Source: Bacteroidota bacterium | GTDB taxonomy: Bacteria; Bacteroidota; Bacteroidia; Cytophagales; Cyclobacteriaceae | Direction of reading: 5' to 3' | Length of the DNA stretch: 64,000 nucleotides | Assembly: GCA_016866385.1 (NCBI GenBank) | Contig: VGMU01000002.1 | Span: forward strand, 1-64,000 | Shown: in pieces, positions 47,582 to 57,881 of the stretch | Numbering within the stretch: the stretch's first letter is position 1 | How the letters are laid out: the number at the start of each line of letters is the position of its first letter | Position numbers and translations under genes: made by a program | The notes under the pieces: generated by a model | The model's input: only the letters and a program-made list of their open reading frames with translations | Database searches by the model: none | Told to the model about the DNA's origin: nothing

Positions 47582-48949
47582 TTACTTCAGGGTTTTGATT
47601 TTGATGTTTTTGTATTGCACCGCATCTCCATGATCTTGGAGGAGAATACGGCCTTGTTCGGCTTCGCCAAATTTATTCCAGACCACATACTTGCTGATGG
47701 CGACCAGATCTCGGTAGGCTTGGGATCCTCTTTGGTATTCGAGCACTTTGACCCCATTGAGGTAATGCTCCACCTTATTGTCCGGATACACTACGATTCT
47801 ACCCTGATTCCATTCGCCTGGTTTACGCACAAATCGGGCTTGCTTTTCGGCTTTAATCAGGTCATACAAGGAGGCGAGGGTTCGGTTGCCATCTCTGCCC
47901 ATCTTGGCATCGGGATGGAGGGCATCGTCCAGGATTTGGTATTCTAGGCCAATGGCCGAGCCCGTATTTCCTTCGGAAAGGGTGACAAAGTACTTGATCC
48001 CACTGTTGGCGCCTTCGCTGAGGTTGAAATCAAAAGCCAAATCAAATGCTTTGTACTGCTCGGTGGTGACGATATCCCCGAAAGACATGGATTCACTGCC
48101 ATCGGATTTTTGAATTTGGAGGATACCATCTTCAATGTTCCAACCTTTTTCAGGGAAGGCATCCTTGTAGGCGCCTACCCAGCCCTTGCTCGTTTGTCCA
48201 TCAAACAACAATTTCCAACCTTGGGATTTCTCTTCTGGTGTCAACTCATTTTTTACGGTGCTGACTACAAAAACGGGCTTTTTGAAGGGGATGGGGTGTA
48301 GGTTTTCCGTTTGAATTCGGATGTTTCTAAAATAGGTTTTTCTGCCTTCGTCTTCCTTGGATTGGATGCTGTGCACCTGAAGTCCAATAAATCCTCTGGC
48401 ATCTAGGTCATCCACAAAGTAAGCTACCTCTTGGCCATTGACCCAGGTTTTGAGGGTGTTGCCTATGGCTTCTATGCGGTAATGATTCCATTCACCTAGT
48501 TTAAAGGCCGATTTGGCAGTAGGATTGAGGTCCAAAGGATAAAACCATCCCCGTCGGGCTTCGTCGTAGATCCCTCCTGACCAGGCTCGTGAGGTGGGAT
48601 CGGCTTCCACTTGATAGCCAAACACGAGACCCTTGCCCTCATTCTTAGTTGGATCGTATTGACCGCGGGCCATAATTCCACTATTGGAAGAAGTATGGCT
48701 AATTTTGAGTTCCAGTTCGAGGATAAAATCCCCATAGGTATCTTCTGTAATGAGAAAGGTATTCCCGGTACCATAGACGGCCGTACCTTCAATGGTCCCA
48801 TCTTTTACTGCAAACTCTGCCTTTCCTGCCACAGTTTTCCAGCCACTCAGGTCTTTGCCATTGAAGAGGGGCTTCCATTGGGCTTCCTGTGCAAGGCTTG
48901 GCAGAGCCAATAGAAAGACCAAACAGGCCATAAAAATGCGTGTATTCAT
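47582..48949 (-). CDS. exported protein with two DUF1080 domains
   Basis: First domain EAQWKPLFNGKDLSGWKTVAGKAEFAVKDGTIEG...SNSGIMARGQ; second QGWKLLFDGQTSKGWVGAYKDAFPEKGWNIEDGILQIQ...GANSGIKYFV. Start placed at MNTRIFMAC (48949). Confidence 0.92.
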   Translation of the reverse strand: MNTRIFMACLVFLLALPSLAQEAQWKPLFNGKDLSGWKTVAGKAEFAVKDGTIEGTAVYGTGNTFLITEDTYGDFILELELKISHTSSNSGIMARGQYDPTKNEGKGLVFGYQVEADPTSRAWSGGIYDEARRGWFYPLDLNPTAKSAFKLGEWNHYRIEAIGNTLKTWVNGQEVAYFVDDLDARGFIGLQVHSIQSKEDEGRKTYFRNIRIQTENLHPIPFKKPVFVVSTVKNELTPEEKSQGWKLLFDGQTSKGWVGAYKDAFPEKGWNIEDGILQIQKSDGSESMSFGDIVTTEQYKAFDLAFDFNLSEGANSGIKYFVTLSEGNTGSAIGLEYQILDDALHPDAKMGRDGNRTLASLYDLIKAEKQARFVRKPGEWNQGRIVVYPDNKVEHYLNGVKVLEYQRGSQAYRDLVAISKYVVWNKFGEAEQGRILLQDHGDAVQYKNIKIKTLK

Positions 48950-49105
48950 GAAGTTGGGTTTATTGCAATAACAAGTTTTGCACGGTTGGACAAGACTCGA
49001 TTCGAAATCAAGATACAAAAACAAGTTGAAGTGTACGCAAGAAGGGTTAGTTGAATGGACGGATTTTTTTTCGGGTATTCCCTTTCCTGTTTTGTACTTT
49101 TGTGT

Positions 49106-50269
49106 ATGCTTGATTTCAATACCAAAGGAAAGGTTTTTATTACCTGCAAGGACCGTTCGGTCAGTTACTTAGAGCAGGAGATTCGTGAATTAGGGTTTTT
49201 CCCTTTAGAAATCCGCCGGACCGGCATCGAGATTCTGGCTTCGCTTGAGGAATGCATGGACCTCAACTTGCACCTGCGGACGGCTTCCCATGTCTTGTAT
49301 GAAATCAAATCTTTTTACCTCCGGAATGCAGATGACATCTACCGCCGATTCAAGGCCATCCCTTGGGAGGAGTATTTGGATGTGGACGGCTATTTTTCAG
49401 TCAATTCGGTCGCTGAAAATGAGTCCATCACCACGCCGCTGATTGTGAATGTGAAGGTAAAAGATGCCATTGTGGATCGCTTTCGGGAGTTGAAGGGGAG
49501 GAGACCGGATTCCGGTTCGGATTTTTCAGGCTTAGTGATTCAAGTGTATTGGAAAGAAACGCAAGCCATCGTCTACTTGAATACTTCTGGGGAAACCCTG
49601 GCCAAGCACGGGTACCGCAAGATCCCTGGAAAGGCACCCATGATGGAGGCTTTGGCCGCCGCCACCATTTATGCTATGGAGTGGAATACCCGAGTACCTT
49701 TTATCAATCCCATGTGTGGTTCTGGTACCTTGGCCATTGAGGCGGCCTTAATGGCCAGCAAGCGCTACCCGGGATTGTACCGGGATACCTATTCCTTTCA
49801 ATCCATCTTAGGGTATTCTGAAGCGTCTTTTCAAGCGAAAAAGCGAAAGTTGGAGCAAAAGATCATCGCCAACCCAGGCGTAAATATCATTGCCTCTGAT
49901 ATTTCCCTGCAAGCGATCACCTTTGCCAGAGAGAATGCGGCTTATGCAGGGGTAGAAGACCTTATTGATTTTCAGACGGGGGATTTTGCAGAAACGGAGA
50001 TTCCAGAAAAGCCAAGAGGGGTCATTTTTTTCAATCCCGAATACGGTGAGCGATTGGGGGATCTTACCGAATTGGAAGAAACCTACAAGCGCATGGGGGA
50101 CTTTATGAAACAAAACTGTGCGGGTTACCGAGGGTATATTTTCACGGGCAACTTGGACTTGGCTAAAAAAGTTGGTTTAAAGGCCAGCCGACGCATCGAG
50201 TTCTGGAACGGAACGATCGACTGTCGCTTGTTGAAGTACGACCTATACGCAGGAAAAGGGACTGAATAA
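49106..50269 (+). CDS. THUMP-domain class I SAM-dependent RNA methyltransferase (RlmL-like)
   Basis: MLDFNTKGKVFITCKDRSVSYLEQEIRELGFFPLEIRRTGIEI..., FINPMCGSGTLAIEAALMASKRYPGLYR, GVIFFNPEYGERLGD (NPPYGER-like). Start set after a non-homologous N-terminal extension. Confidence 0.92.
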   Translation: MLDFNTKGKVFITCKDRSVSYLEQEIRELGFFPLEIRRTGIEILASLEECMDLNLHLRTASHVLYEIKSFYLRNADDIYRRFKAIPWEEYLDVDGYFSVNSVAENESITTPLIVNVKVKDAIVDRFRELKGRRPDSGSDFSGLVIQVYWKETQAIVYLNTSGETLAKHGYRKIPGKAPMMEALAAATIYAMEWNTRVPFINPMCGSGTLAIEAALMASKRYPGLYRDTYSFQSILGYSEASFQAKKRKLEQKIIANPGVNIIASDISLQAITFARENAAYAGVEDLIDFQTGDFAETEIPEKPRGVIFFNPEYGERLGDLTELEETYKRMGDFMKQNCAGYRGYIFTGNLDLAKKVGLKASRRIEFWNGTIDCRLLKYDLYAGKGTE

Positions 50270-50317
50270 AAAAAGTCGCCAAGATTTCCTGACGACTTAA
50301 TTTTGCTTTTTTCAGCG

Positions 50318-52417
50318 TTAATTGACTAACATACTGCTAAGGTTCTTTACCTTGTTGCTTAGGTCGAGTATTGCCTTTGCATAGCGGGTATCCCATTCCT
50401 CGAGGCGTGTTGTATTTCCTATGGCCACTTCGTATTGAATTCCAGGAAGAATCCAAGAGGCATAGCCTGAGAAAGGATCGTTGCATACATAAAGCGACTT
50501 GTACCATTCACCGTAGTACATGCCCTTGGGGTCTATCCAGCTTTTTTCCAAACCGATCAACCCGGTATTGATTTTTTTCAGTTGCGCTGCTGTTAGCTTT
50601 TCCGATGCCATGGCGTTTTGAAGCGCATTTTGATATTCCTCGGATCGGGCTTCCAACTCTTTTAATGCCCCTTCTACCTGATCAAATCCGCTGAAATTGG
50701 GATCCATTCCCTTCACGTTGGCCACAGCTTGTGCAAAGTGTCCTTTCAAATCTTTGGCATAGCGAGGCACATCGTAGGGAATGATGGTGGCATTCGCTTG
50801 ACGAATCGCAACTAGCCCAAACACTTGCGCCACAGCACCACCCATCTTAAAGCTTGGATCAGAAAACTTGCTGTAATAGTGGATATTGTCGTAGTTGGAG
50901 TGGTAGGCAGTGGTGCCTCCAGAGCCGCCACTCAACGATGGAATGCCCACATGCATGTAGAAGGCAATGTGGTCGGAGCCACCACCCAGATTTCCAATGC
51001 CTGGCTCTGCATTTTTTCCTGCCCAAATTTCAAACACCGTTTTAGAGGAATCAGGATAGATAACTTCTTTGGAGGCATCAACGATCAATTTCTTTAAGGT
51101 CGGCGCTGCTGAAGCACCAAAATTTCTACCCGAGGCACCTCCATCAAAGTTCATGTAGGAAATGGCTTTTGCACCCAACTCTTCTCGCAAATGTTCCACC
51201 CATTCGGTAGATCCAATCACGCCCTGCTCTTCGGCATCCCAATGTCCAATCAGGATGGATCGGGAAGGCTTTTGGCCATTTTTGTACAACTCACCCAAGG
51301 CTTCCGCAAAGGTCAGCAACATGGCTGTGCCGGAATTGGGATCCGTAGCACCAAATGACCAGGCATCGTAGTGACTACCTAGGATGATCCACTCGTCAGG
51401 ATGGTCTTTTCCAATGAAGGTTCCAACCACGTTATTGGCACGTATAAATTCTGGCTTTTGATCCACCATGACCCGAACTTTCAAGTCAGAACCGCCAGTC
51501 AGCTTGTAAGGGAAAGGCAATCCTCCTTGCCAACTTGCAGGCACATCTGCACCCGTCATTCTGCTCAAGATCTCTTTGGCAGCCCCATAACCAATCGGAG
51601 TCACCGGGATGGTATGAAAGTCGACGGAGGCCGGGTTGTCACGCTTGATTTTTACTGGACCATCCAAGGGTAGAGCAGGACGGTTGGGTGTCAGGGGATC
51701 ACCCGTAAAATCCAAGGTCAGCATGGAACCTCGTTGGATGGTGGTTTCGTTGTAATAAGGGCCTTTGGGATAGACATCTCCTCTGGTAAATCCAGAGTCT
51801 TTGGGATCGGTGTACACCACCAAGCCCACCATGCCTTGCTGCTCAGCAAACTTGGCCTTGTAGCCACGAAAGTTGCCTCCATAGCGAGCGATGGCAACTT
51901 TTCCTTTTAAGGGAACTCCCATTTCTACGAGCTTCATGAAATCTTCTCGCGTACCGTAGTTAACATAGACTACTTCCGCAGTGACATCTCCACTTCCTGA
52001 AAAGGCATTAAAGCCTAGGTGTAGTCTGGGATCTGTGGAGAAAGGATCTTCTGCAAGTTCCCCTTCTTTTTGAGAAAGGGTAAGCTGAACGGGGCTAATG
52101 ATTTGTAATTCAGATTTACCGGGATGATTGGGTAAATACACATCGTAGGGCCATACCTTTACCTCCATGCCTGCTTGAGACATGATGTGCACCATGTAGT
52201 CTTTTACCAATTCGTTTTCCAGAGTACCAGCGATGTGTGGGTTTTTGGTCAACTCAGTCAGGTGTACTTTGAAGCGTCCGGGTTGAACAGCTTGGAGAAA
52301 ATCTTCCTCAATTTTTTTTTGTGCCTGCAATTGGGAAGCGAAAAAACCGTCTTGCTGCGCGAGTCCTTCCAATGAAAGGAGGGAAGAGGCGATGAGAATA
52401 AGAAAACTTTTCTTCAT
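50318..52417 (-). CDS. M28 family metallopeptidase (PA domain, glutamate carboxypeptidase II-like)
   Basis: WIILGSHYDAWSFGATDPNSGTAMLLTFAEALGEL; ILIGHWDAEEQGVIGSTEWVEH; GGGSDHIAFYMHVGIPSLSG; TFR-dimer-like C-terminus. Confidence 0.94.
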   Translation of the reverse strand: MKKSFLILIASSLLSLEGLAQQDGFFASQLQAQKKIEEDFLQAVQPGRFKVHLTELTKNPHIAGTLENELVKDYMVHIMSQAGMEVKVWPYDVYLPNHPGKSELQIISPVQLTLSQKEGELAEDPFSTDPRLHLGFNAFSGSGDVTAEVVYVNYGTREDFMKLVEMGVPLKGKVAIARYGGNFRGYKAKFAEQQGMVGLVVYTDPKDSGFTRGDVYPKGPYYNETTIQRGSMLTLDFTGDPLTPNRPALPLDGPVKIKRDNPASVDFHTIPVTPIGYGAAKEILSRMTGADVPASWQGGLPFPYKLTGGSDLKVRVMVDQKPEFIRANNVVGTFIGKDHPDEWIILGSHYDAWSFGATDPNSGTAMLLTFAEALGELYKNGQKPSRSILIGHWDAEEQGVIGSTEWVEHLREELGAKAISYMNFDGGASGRNFGASAAPTLKKLIVDASKEVIYPDSSKTVFEIWAGKNAEPGIGNLGGGSDHIAFYMHVGIPSLSGGSGGTTAYHSNYDNIHYYSKFSDPSFKMGGAVAQVFGLVAIRQANATIIPYDVPRYAKDLKGHFAQAVANVKGMDPNFSGFDQVEGALKELEARSEEYQNALQNAMASEKLTAAQLKKINTGLIGLEKSWIDPKGMYYGEWYKSLYVCNDPFSGYASWILPGIQYEVAIGNTTRLEEWDTRYAKAILDLSNKVKNLSSMLVN

Positions 52418-52454
52418 AGGGGTATTAAAGGGATAAGGATAAGCAACAGGTGTT

Positions 52455-52488
52455 TAAAAAAAGGCTATAGAAAAATTCTATGGCCTTA
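52455..52488 (-). terminator. intrinsic terminator downstream of the amidohydrolase operon
   Basis: Minus strand: AAGGCCATAGAATTTTTCTATAGCCTTTTTTT. Confidence 0.8.
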
Positions 52489-52492
52489 GGTG

Positions 52493-53794
52493 TCAATTGG
52501 CCTTTAAACCAGGAGATCTCTCCAAAAACTCTTGGTACAGTCGGATGTGTCGATTGGACAAAGGAATTCTGTACCCATCAATAAATACGTGTAGAATCTG
52601 AGACCGTGTTTCGAAAGGATCTCCGGTAGAGACGATGAGGTTGGCCTTTTTTCCCACTTCAACCGATCCATACTGGTCAGCAACTCCGAAAATTTCTGCT
52701 GGATTGATGGTTACCGCCTTCCAGGCTTCTTCTTTACCTAATCCATACGCTGCGGCAAAGGCAGCATGAAAAGGAAGATTTCTAACATTCTCTTCTTCAT
52801 CGGTTCTCAGTGCCACTTTTACACCTGCTTTTGCAAGCATCCCCGCATTGGCATATGGGGTATCGTATCTATCCGATGCTCTGGTAGGGAGATCTTGAAC
52901 CGGTCCAGTGACTACTGGGATTTTGGCTTTGGCAAGTTGTTCTGCCACTCTCCATCCTTCCGCTATGCCTGTAAATATGACCTTGATATTCTTCCCTTCT
53001 ACCCATTGGATAGCACTGAGGATGTCTGAGGCTGCATTTACTTCGATGAGTAGGGGAAGTTCACCTGATATCACTTTGGATAACTGCTCCATTTCAGGGA
53101 AGTAGCTTAGTTCAGCACCGGAATTTTTTAATTCCAAATAGCTTTTGGCATTGTCCCATATCTCATTTGCTTCTTTCAACGCTTTTTCTCCATCCTTTTT
53201 GATTTCCTCTTCAGAACGTCTATCGAAGCGCCCTCTTCTTCCGGAACTAGGGAAGGTCATGGCCACTGCCTTAAAGCCTCCATACATTTGATCGGGCGTG
53301 TAGCCATTTAAGTTGATTAGGGCAGCAGTTCCAGGGAATAATCCACCAGAAGGCACCGTCAATACGGTAGTTACCCCTGAAACACGAGTAACTCCTATGG
53401 CTTCTGAATTGGGATTCACAGTGGTCAAGGCCTGCATGTTGGGCGTTACATTCCCTACATCGGAGTAGTCTACCGTTTCTGGAACAGAACTTACCTCTAC
53501 CAATCCCAGTCGGGTACCTCCATCGATCATTCCAGGATAAATAAATAGGCCAGAACAGTCTATAACTTCAGCTCCTTCAGTTGGAAGGGATGCACCGACC
53601 CCAATAATCTTTCCATTTTCTAACAAAACAGAAGCATTGGACAGCGTCCCCTTGGTTACAGTCACTACGGTCGCATTTTTTAGGATAAACTTCCCTGTTC
53701 GAGGTTTTACAAATTGCCCGTCTATTTGAGCCATTCCCACACTTGGTAGAAGGGCTATCCAGGTCATACAAAATAATACTAATATTCTTTTCAT
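52493..53794 (-). CDS. amidohydrolase-family paralog lacking HxH
   Basis: KNATVVTVTKGTLSNASVLLENGKIIGVGASLPTEGAEVIDCSGLFIYPGMIDGGTRLGLVEV...; GSVEVGKKANLIVSTGDPFE. GGT where HxH is expected. Confidence 0.88.
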   Translation of the reverse strand: MKRILVLFCMTWIALLPSVGMAQIDGQFVKPRTGKFILKNATVVTVTKGTLSNASVLLENGKIIGVGASLPTEGAEVIDCSGLFIYPGMIDGGTRLGLVEVSSVPETVDYSDVGNVTPNMQALTTVNPNSEAIGVTRVSGVTTVLTVPSGGLFPGTAALINLNGYTPDQMYGGFKAVAMTFPSSGRRGRFDRRSEEEIKKDGEKALKEANEIWDNAKSYLELKNSGAELSYFPEMEQLSKVISGELPLLIEVNAASDILSAIQWVEGKNIKVIFTGIAEGWRVAEQLAKAKIPVVTGPVQDLPTRASDRYDTPYANAGMLAKAGVKVALRTDEEENVRNLPFHAAFAAAYGLGKEEAWKAVTINPAEIFGVADQYGSVEVGKKANLIVSTGDPFETRSQILHVFIDGYRIPLSNRHIRLYQEFLERSPGLKAN

Positions 53795-53818
53795 ACGTAT
53801 GTTGAATTTTCGGGGTGA

Positions 53819-55210
53819 TTAATGATTTTCTTTCAAAAAGGCCACATCGAAGGCATCTAAATAGATTTCTACATCTTGCATGCAACGGTGCGCTTCCTCA
53901 TTGGCGCGCAAATAGATAGGTTCTACCATTTCGGTAGCAATTACCAGTTGGCGCTGATCGTCTTTGTCTGCCACAATATCAAAGTACTTTATTCCATCTA
54001 CGAAAGTCATTTGAGGTACGGCATAGGAGGATAGGGGATGGCTATCAAAAATGACCAAGTCCCCTTGCTTGCCTACCTCAATCGAACCTACCTTGTCATC
54101 AATACCCAGTTGCTTGGCAGGATTGATGGTGATCATGGCCAAGGCTTCCTCGTCCGTCAAGCTGCCATAACGCTGGGTTTTAGCCGCCTCATGGTAGAGA
54201 TGTCGGATTAGTTCGGCCGAGTCGGAATTGATAGAAGTAATGGCTCCATTTCTTTGAAGAATAGCAGCATTGAAAGCGGTAGAATAGTAAACTTCCATTT
54301 TGTATGCCCACCAGTCGGCAAAAACAGAGGCTCCCATGGTATACTCTGCAATTTCTGGTGCCACTTTAAATCCTTCGTTGGTATGCTGGAACACTAATTT
54401 TTTGATGTTGAAATCCTTTGCCACGTTGATAAGCATATAGATTTCATCTGCGCGATAGGAGTGGCAATGCACAATTACCTTACCGTCTAAAATATCAGCT
54501 AAGGTCTGAAGTCTTTCGCTATACACTGGGGGGGTGAGGGTATTTCCTTTGGTATTTTTTGCAGCGGCAAACGTTTCCCAAGCTTTCTTGTATTGAAGGG
54601 CCTCATTAAAGCCATTTCTTATCACTGCTTCCACTCCCATTCTGGATCGGGGTTGTATCCCATTTCCTCTGCCATGAACCCTAGTTGGGTTTTCTCCTAA
54701 AGCAAATTTGATGGTTCTGGGAGCATCTTGCATGATAATGTCTGCAGGGTCTTTAGCCCCCCATCGATGTTTTAGGGTGGCATTTTGACCTCCCACCACA
54801 TTGGCTGATCCATGCATGGCATGAGAGACGGTGACTCCACCCGCCAAGGCCCTGTAAATCCCTATTTCAAAAGGATTGACAACGTCTTTCATTCGAACCT
54901 CTGAAGTGATAGGCGCAGAGGCTTCATTGACTACATCCAAGGCCACATGAGAGTGTGCATCGATGATGCCTGGCATGAGGTATTTGCCTGTGGCATCTAT
55001 GGACTGTACCCCATTAGGTGCTGAAATATTTTTACCAATCTGGGTGATGATTCCATTTTGAACCAATACATCAGCAGATTCTAAATTGCCTTTGGTCACG
55101 GTGAGCACGGTAGCATTTTTGATTAAAACGCTTCCTTTTTGAACTTGGGCTTGGGAGAAATTACATCCCAGTCCAAAAAACGCTAAAAAAAGGTAAAATA
55201 TCTTTTTCAT
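53819..55210 (-). CDS. amidohydrolase (imidazolonepropionase-like)
   Basis: GKYLMPGIIDAHSHVALDVVN (HxH kept), VIVHCHSYRADEI, LVFQHTNEG, ITSINSDSAELIRHL, GSIEVGKQGDLVIFDSHPL. Confidence 0.95.
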   Translation of the reverse strand: MKKIFYLFLAFFGLGCNFSQAQVQKGSVLIKNATVLTVTKGNLESADVLVQNGIITQIGKNISAPNGVQSIDATGKYLMPGIIDAHSHVALDVVNEASAPITSEVRMKDVVNPFEIGIYRALAGGVTVSHAMHGSANVVGGQNATLKHRWGAKDPADIIMQDAPRTIKFALGENPTRVHGRGNGIQPRSRMGVEAVIRNGFNEALQYKKAWETFAAAKNTKGNTLTPPVYSERLQTLADILDGKVIVHCHSYRADEIYMLINVAKDFNIKKLVFQHTNEGFKVAPEIAEYTMGASVFADWWAYKMEVYYSTAFNAAILQRNGAITSINSDSAELIRHLYHEAAKTQRYGSLTDEEALAMITINPAKQLGIDDKVGSIEVGKQGDLVIFDSHPLSSYAVPQMTFVDGIKYFDIVADKDDQRQLVIATEMVEPIYLRANEEAHRCMQDVEIYLDAFDVAFLKENH

Positions 55211-55212
55211 AA

Positions 55213-56934
55213 TTAGTTGATTTGGCTAGGTGAAGAAAGTGTGGCTTTGACTGGAAATGAACCCATTTGAGGCACGGATAAGTTACCTTCCATGGATTTC
55301 CCGTTGACTTCTCCTGATACAGTCACCGTAAAACTCATGCCTCCTGCTGCAATGTCAAATTCAAAACTCAAGTTCTTGCCTGTCAGCGTTACATTTTTGA
55401 TGGGGGCACTTGCTTTTCCAGATCCTGTAGGATCGTCGTAGGTAATACTACCTCCCAACACACCATTTTCTTTCTTGATGGTTATTTCTCCTCCTGAACT
55501 TCCCGCGGGAGTTTCAGAAAGGTATTCCCATGTGCCTTCTACCGTAATTGCTGTATTTTCTGGTTTAGTAGAAGAATTAGGAGCTGAATTTGCTTTTTTC
55601 TTCACTTCATAGTCAAACACATAACCATCTACAATGACATGCTTGATTTGGGAAGATTCTTTAAACAAAGGTTCGGTAGCTAGGATGAGGTTGGCCAACT
55701 TTCCTTTTTCAAGGGTACCAGCAATTCTAGAAATGCCTAGGACGGAAGCAGGATTTGTAGTTAAAGCAGCCAGGACTGCCTTTTCACTTAATCCATTGGC
55801 AATCATGGTGGAAAGGGCTTTGTGTACGTCTGAAGCTTTGGTATCTAGGGTACTAAATCCAAAGGACACCCCTGCCTTTTCTAGGTTAGCAGCTTGCTTT
55901 AAAGAATTATCGTAAGCCTCTTTTACTCTGGTATATTGCGCCTTGGTGGCTTCGGTCACTCCTTCTTCTTTCTGAGATTTAATTGATTTATCGTCAGGAA
56001 CTTGCAATTTTAACATTACCGATGTGCCGGAGTTTTTGATCAAATCAATGACCGAATCGTAATTTTCTAAGCCGGTTAGTATAAGCTTAAAACCCAATTC
56101 CTTTTGTAAGGAGATGGCTCTTCTGACTTCTAATTCCGAGTTGGCTGTGAAAAGAATAGGGAGTTGCCTTTGGACTACTGGTCCCATTGCCAGTTGCGTA
56201 GGGGTAGTTTGGGGGCGCTTTACCCCAGCAGCGGAGGCAAACATTTTTTCATGTTCCAAGGCTAGGGTGCTGTTTTGGTACACGTCTCTAAACTTGGCCA
56301 TGACTCCAGCCACAGTGCCTGGATACATACCCCTAGAGCCTCTAAAATTTGCCGCCATAGCCACGTTAGCTTGTATGATGGCAATGGATTTGGGATCTCC
56401 TAAGCTTACTAAGGCTGTTTTTCCGGGTAACATACCTCCGTCTGGAATGATTTGTGTCATGGCAAATCCTACTTTTCTCCATTCGTCGACCTGGGTGCTG
56501 GTGTTGGAATAAAAATCAGTGGCCAACCTCCATGGAGTAATTCCTGCGAATTCATCTGGAGGATTGGAGGTGACAAGATCTTTAGGTCTTTCTGCTTCTT
56601 TAGGTTTGGAAATCCCAATATTACTTCCTCCATCTATGAATGCAGGGTATACATAAAGAGAATCTCCTGAGATAACCTGGGCATCTTTCGGTATGCTTAG
56701 TCCAACTCCGATTCCTGTTATAATTCCATCCTTAAATAGGACAGTAGCCTTGCTTCCAGGATCCCCTGGGGATTTGATGACAGTAGCATTGGTAATGGCA
56801 AAGGAACTGGTCACTCTACGTTTTCCACTTGGATCACTTTGTGCCCAACTTATCTGCATTACCCATCCAAAGATCATCATCGTGAGTATGGTGCTGAGAA
56901 AATAGTTCTTCATTCTTTCTTTTTTTAACTTCAA
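55213..56934 (-). CDS. amidohydrolase-family paralog lacking HxH, with extra C-terminal beta-rich domain
   Basis: ITNATVIKSPGDPGSKATVLFKDGIITGIGVGLSIPKDAQVISGDSLYVYPAFIDGGSNIGISKP; GTLEKGKLANLILATEPLFK; C-terminal TVEGTWEYLSETPAGSSGGEITIKKENGVLGG. Confidence 0.85.
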   Translation of the reverse strand: MKLKKERMKNYFLSTILTMMIFGWVMQISWAQSDPSGKRRVTSSFAITNATVIKSPGDPGSKATVLFKDGIITGIGVGLSIPKDAQVISGDSLYVYPAFIDGGSNIGISKPKEAERPKDLVTSNPPDEFAGITPWRLATDFYSNTSTQVDEWRKVGFAMTQIIPDGGMLPGKTALVSLGDPKSIAIIQANVAMAANFRGSRGMYPGTVAGVMAKFRDVYQNSTLALEHEKMFASAAGVKRPQTTPTQLAMGPVVQRQLPILFTANSELEVRRAISLQKELGFKLILTGLENYDSVIDLIKNSGTSVMLKLQVPDDKSIKSQKEEGVTEATKAQYTRVKEAYDNSLKQAANLEKAGVSFGFSTLDTKASDVHKALSTMIANGLSEKAVLAALTTNPASVLGISRIAGTLEKGKLANLILATEPLFKESSQIKHVIVDGYVFDYEVKKKANSAPNSSTKPENTAITVEGTWEYLSETPAGSSGGEITIKKENGVLGGSITYDDPTGSGKASAPIKNVTLTGKNLSFEFDIAAGGMSFTVTVSGEVNGKSMEGNLSVPQMGSFPVKATLSSPSQIN

Positions 56935-57120
56935 CTCCCAAGCTACTATTTCTATTTTTAATTTTCACTATAGATTTTTAAATCTGTCTTTTTAAGGGAT
57001 TAATGGCAAGGGATTAGGTTAAAATTCAGTTTACCTCCTTTAATCTTTCACTTTATAAATGGGAGAAATTAGGGTAGTTTTTATTTCCATTCCCTTCAAA
57101 AAAATCAAATAAGGTTTTAG

Positions 57121-57747
57121 TTGGTAAATCTTAAACATTCCAGCCTAGTGGCCGTTACTACATCTATGTCATTGCGATTAGAATTACCAAAAACAGAGCT
57201 ACAAATTCCTCCAGGCTTAAAAGCTATTATCTTGGGTGGAGGCTGTTTTTGGTGTACAGAAGCAGTTTTTTCTCGTCTGATAGGAGTAAGCCAGGTCATT
57301 TCAGGATACTCGGGGGGGATAGTGGATCATCCCAGTTACCAACAAATTTGTACGGGTACCACAGGTCATGCCGAAGTGATCCTGGTTTATTATGATCCCC
57401 AGATAATTAGCCTTACCAGCCTGTTGGACGTGTTTTGGTCTACTCACGACCCAACTACCCTCAATAGACAAGGAGCAGATCATGGGCCACAATATCGATC
57501 TGTAATTTTTTATCTTGATGAAAGACAGGACCAGCATGTGCGTCAACATAAAAAAGCCTTAGACGCGTCTGGTAAGTTTTCTGCTCCTGTAGTAACTGAA
57601 ATTTCCCCTTTTGCCAATTTTTATCCAGCTGAGGGATACCACCAGCAGTACTTCGAACGCCATAGAACACAAGCGTATTGTCAGTTTGTTATTCTTCCTA
57701 AGGTGGAAAAATTACATACCCTTTTTGCTGACAAGCTCAAAACTTAG
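57121..57747 (+). CDS. msrA: peptide-methionine (S)-S-oxide reductase
   Basis: AIILGGGCFWCTEAVFSRLIGVSQVISGYSGG...GTTGHAEVILVYYDPQ...FWSTHDPTTLNRQGADHGPQYRSVIFY; ATG at 57166 is an alternative start. Confidence 0.96.
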   Translation: MVNLKHSSLVAVTTSMSLRLELPKTELQIPPGLKAIILGGGCFWCTEAVFSRLIGVSQVISGYSGGIVDHPSYQQICTGTTGHAEVILVYYDPQIISLTSLLDVFWSTHDPTTLNRQGADHGPQYRSVIFYLDERQDQHVRQHKKALDASGKFSAPVVTEISPFANFYPAEGYHQQYFERHRTQAYCQFVILPKVEKLHTLFADKLKT

Positions 57748-57881
57748 GCACTAAAAATCCCAAATGGTTTTCAAAGCATTATCTAGAGCAATGAGGAAAT
57801 TCCGTTGAAGATTTTAGACTTTTTAAGCCCACTTTTGATTAAAATGGCTAAATTTGAAGAATTTAACCATTTTTAAAACGC

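Noticed and set aside
49055-49105. N-terminal extension of the RlmL-like ORF
   Set aside because: MDGFFFGYSLSCFVLLC lies upstream of the family start MLDFNTKGKVF and is probably untranslated.
50273-50305. Terminator between the RlmL-like gene and the M28 peptidase
   Set aside because: Only a 6-7 bp AAGTCG/CGACTT stem with a long imperfect loop; too weak to list.
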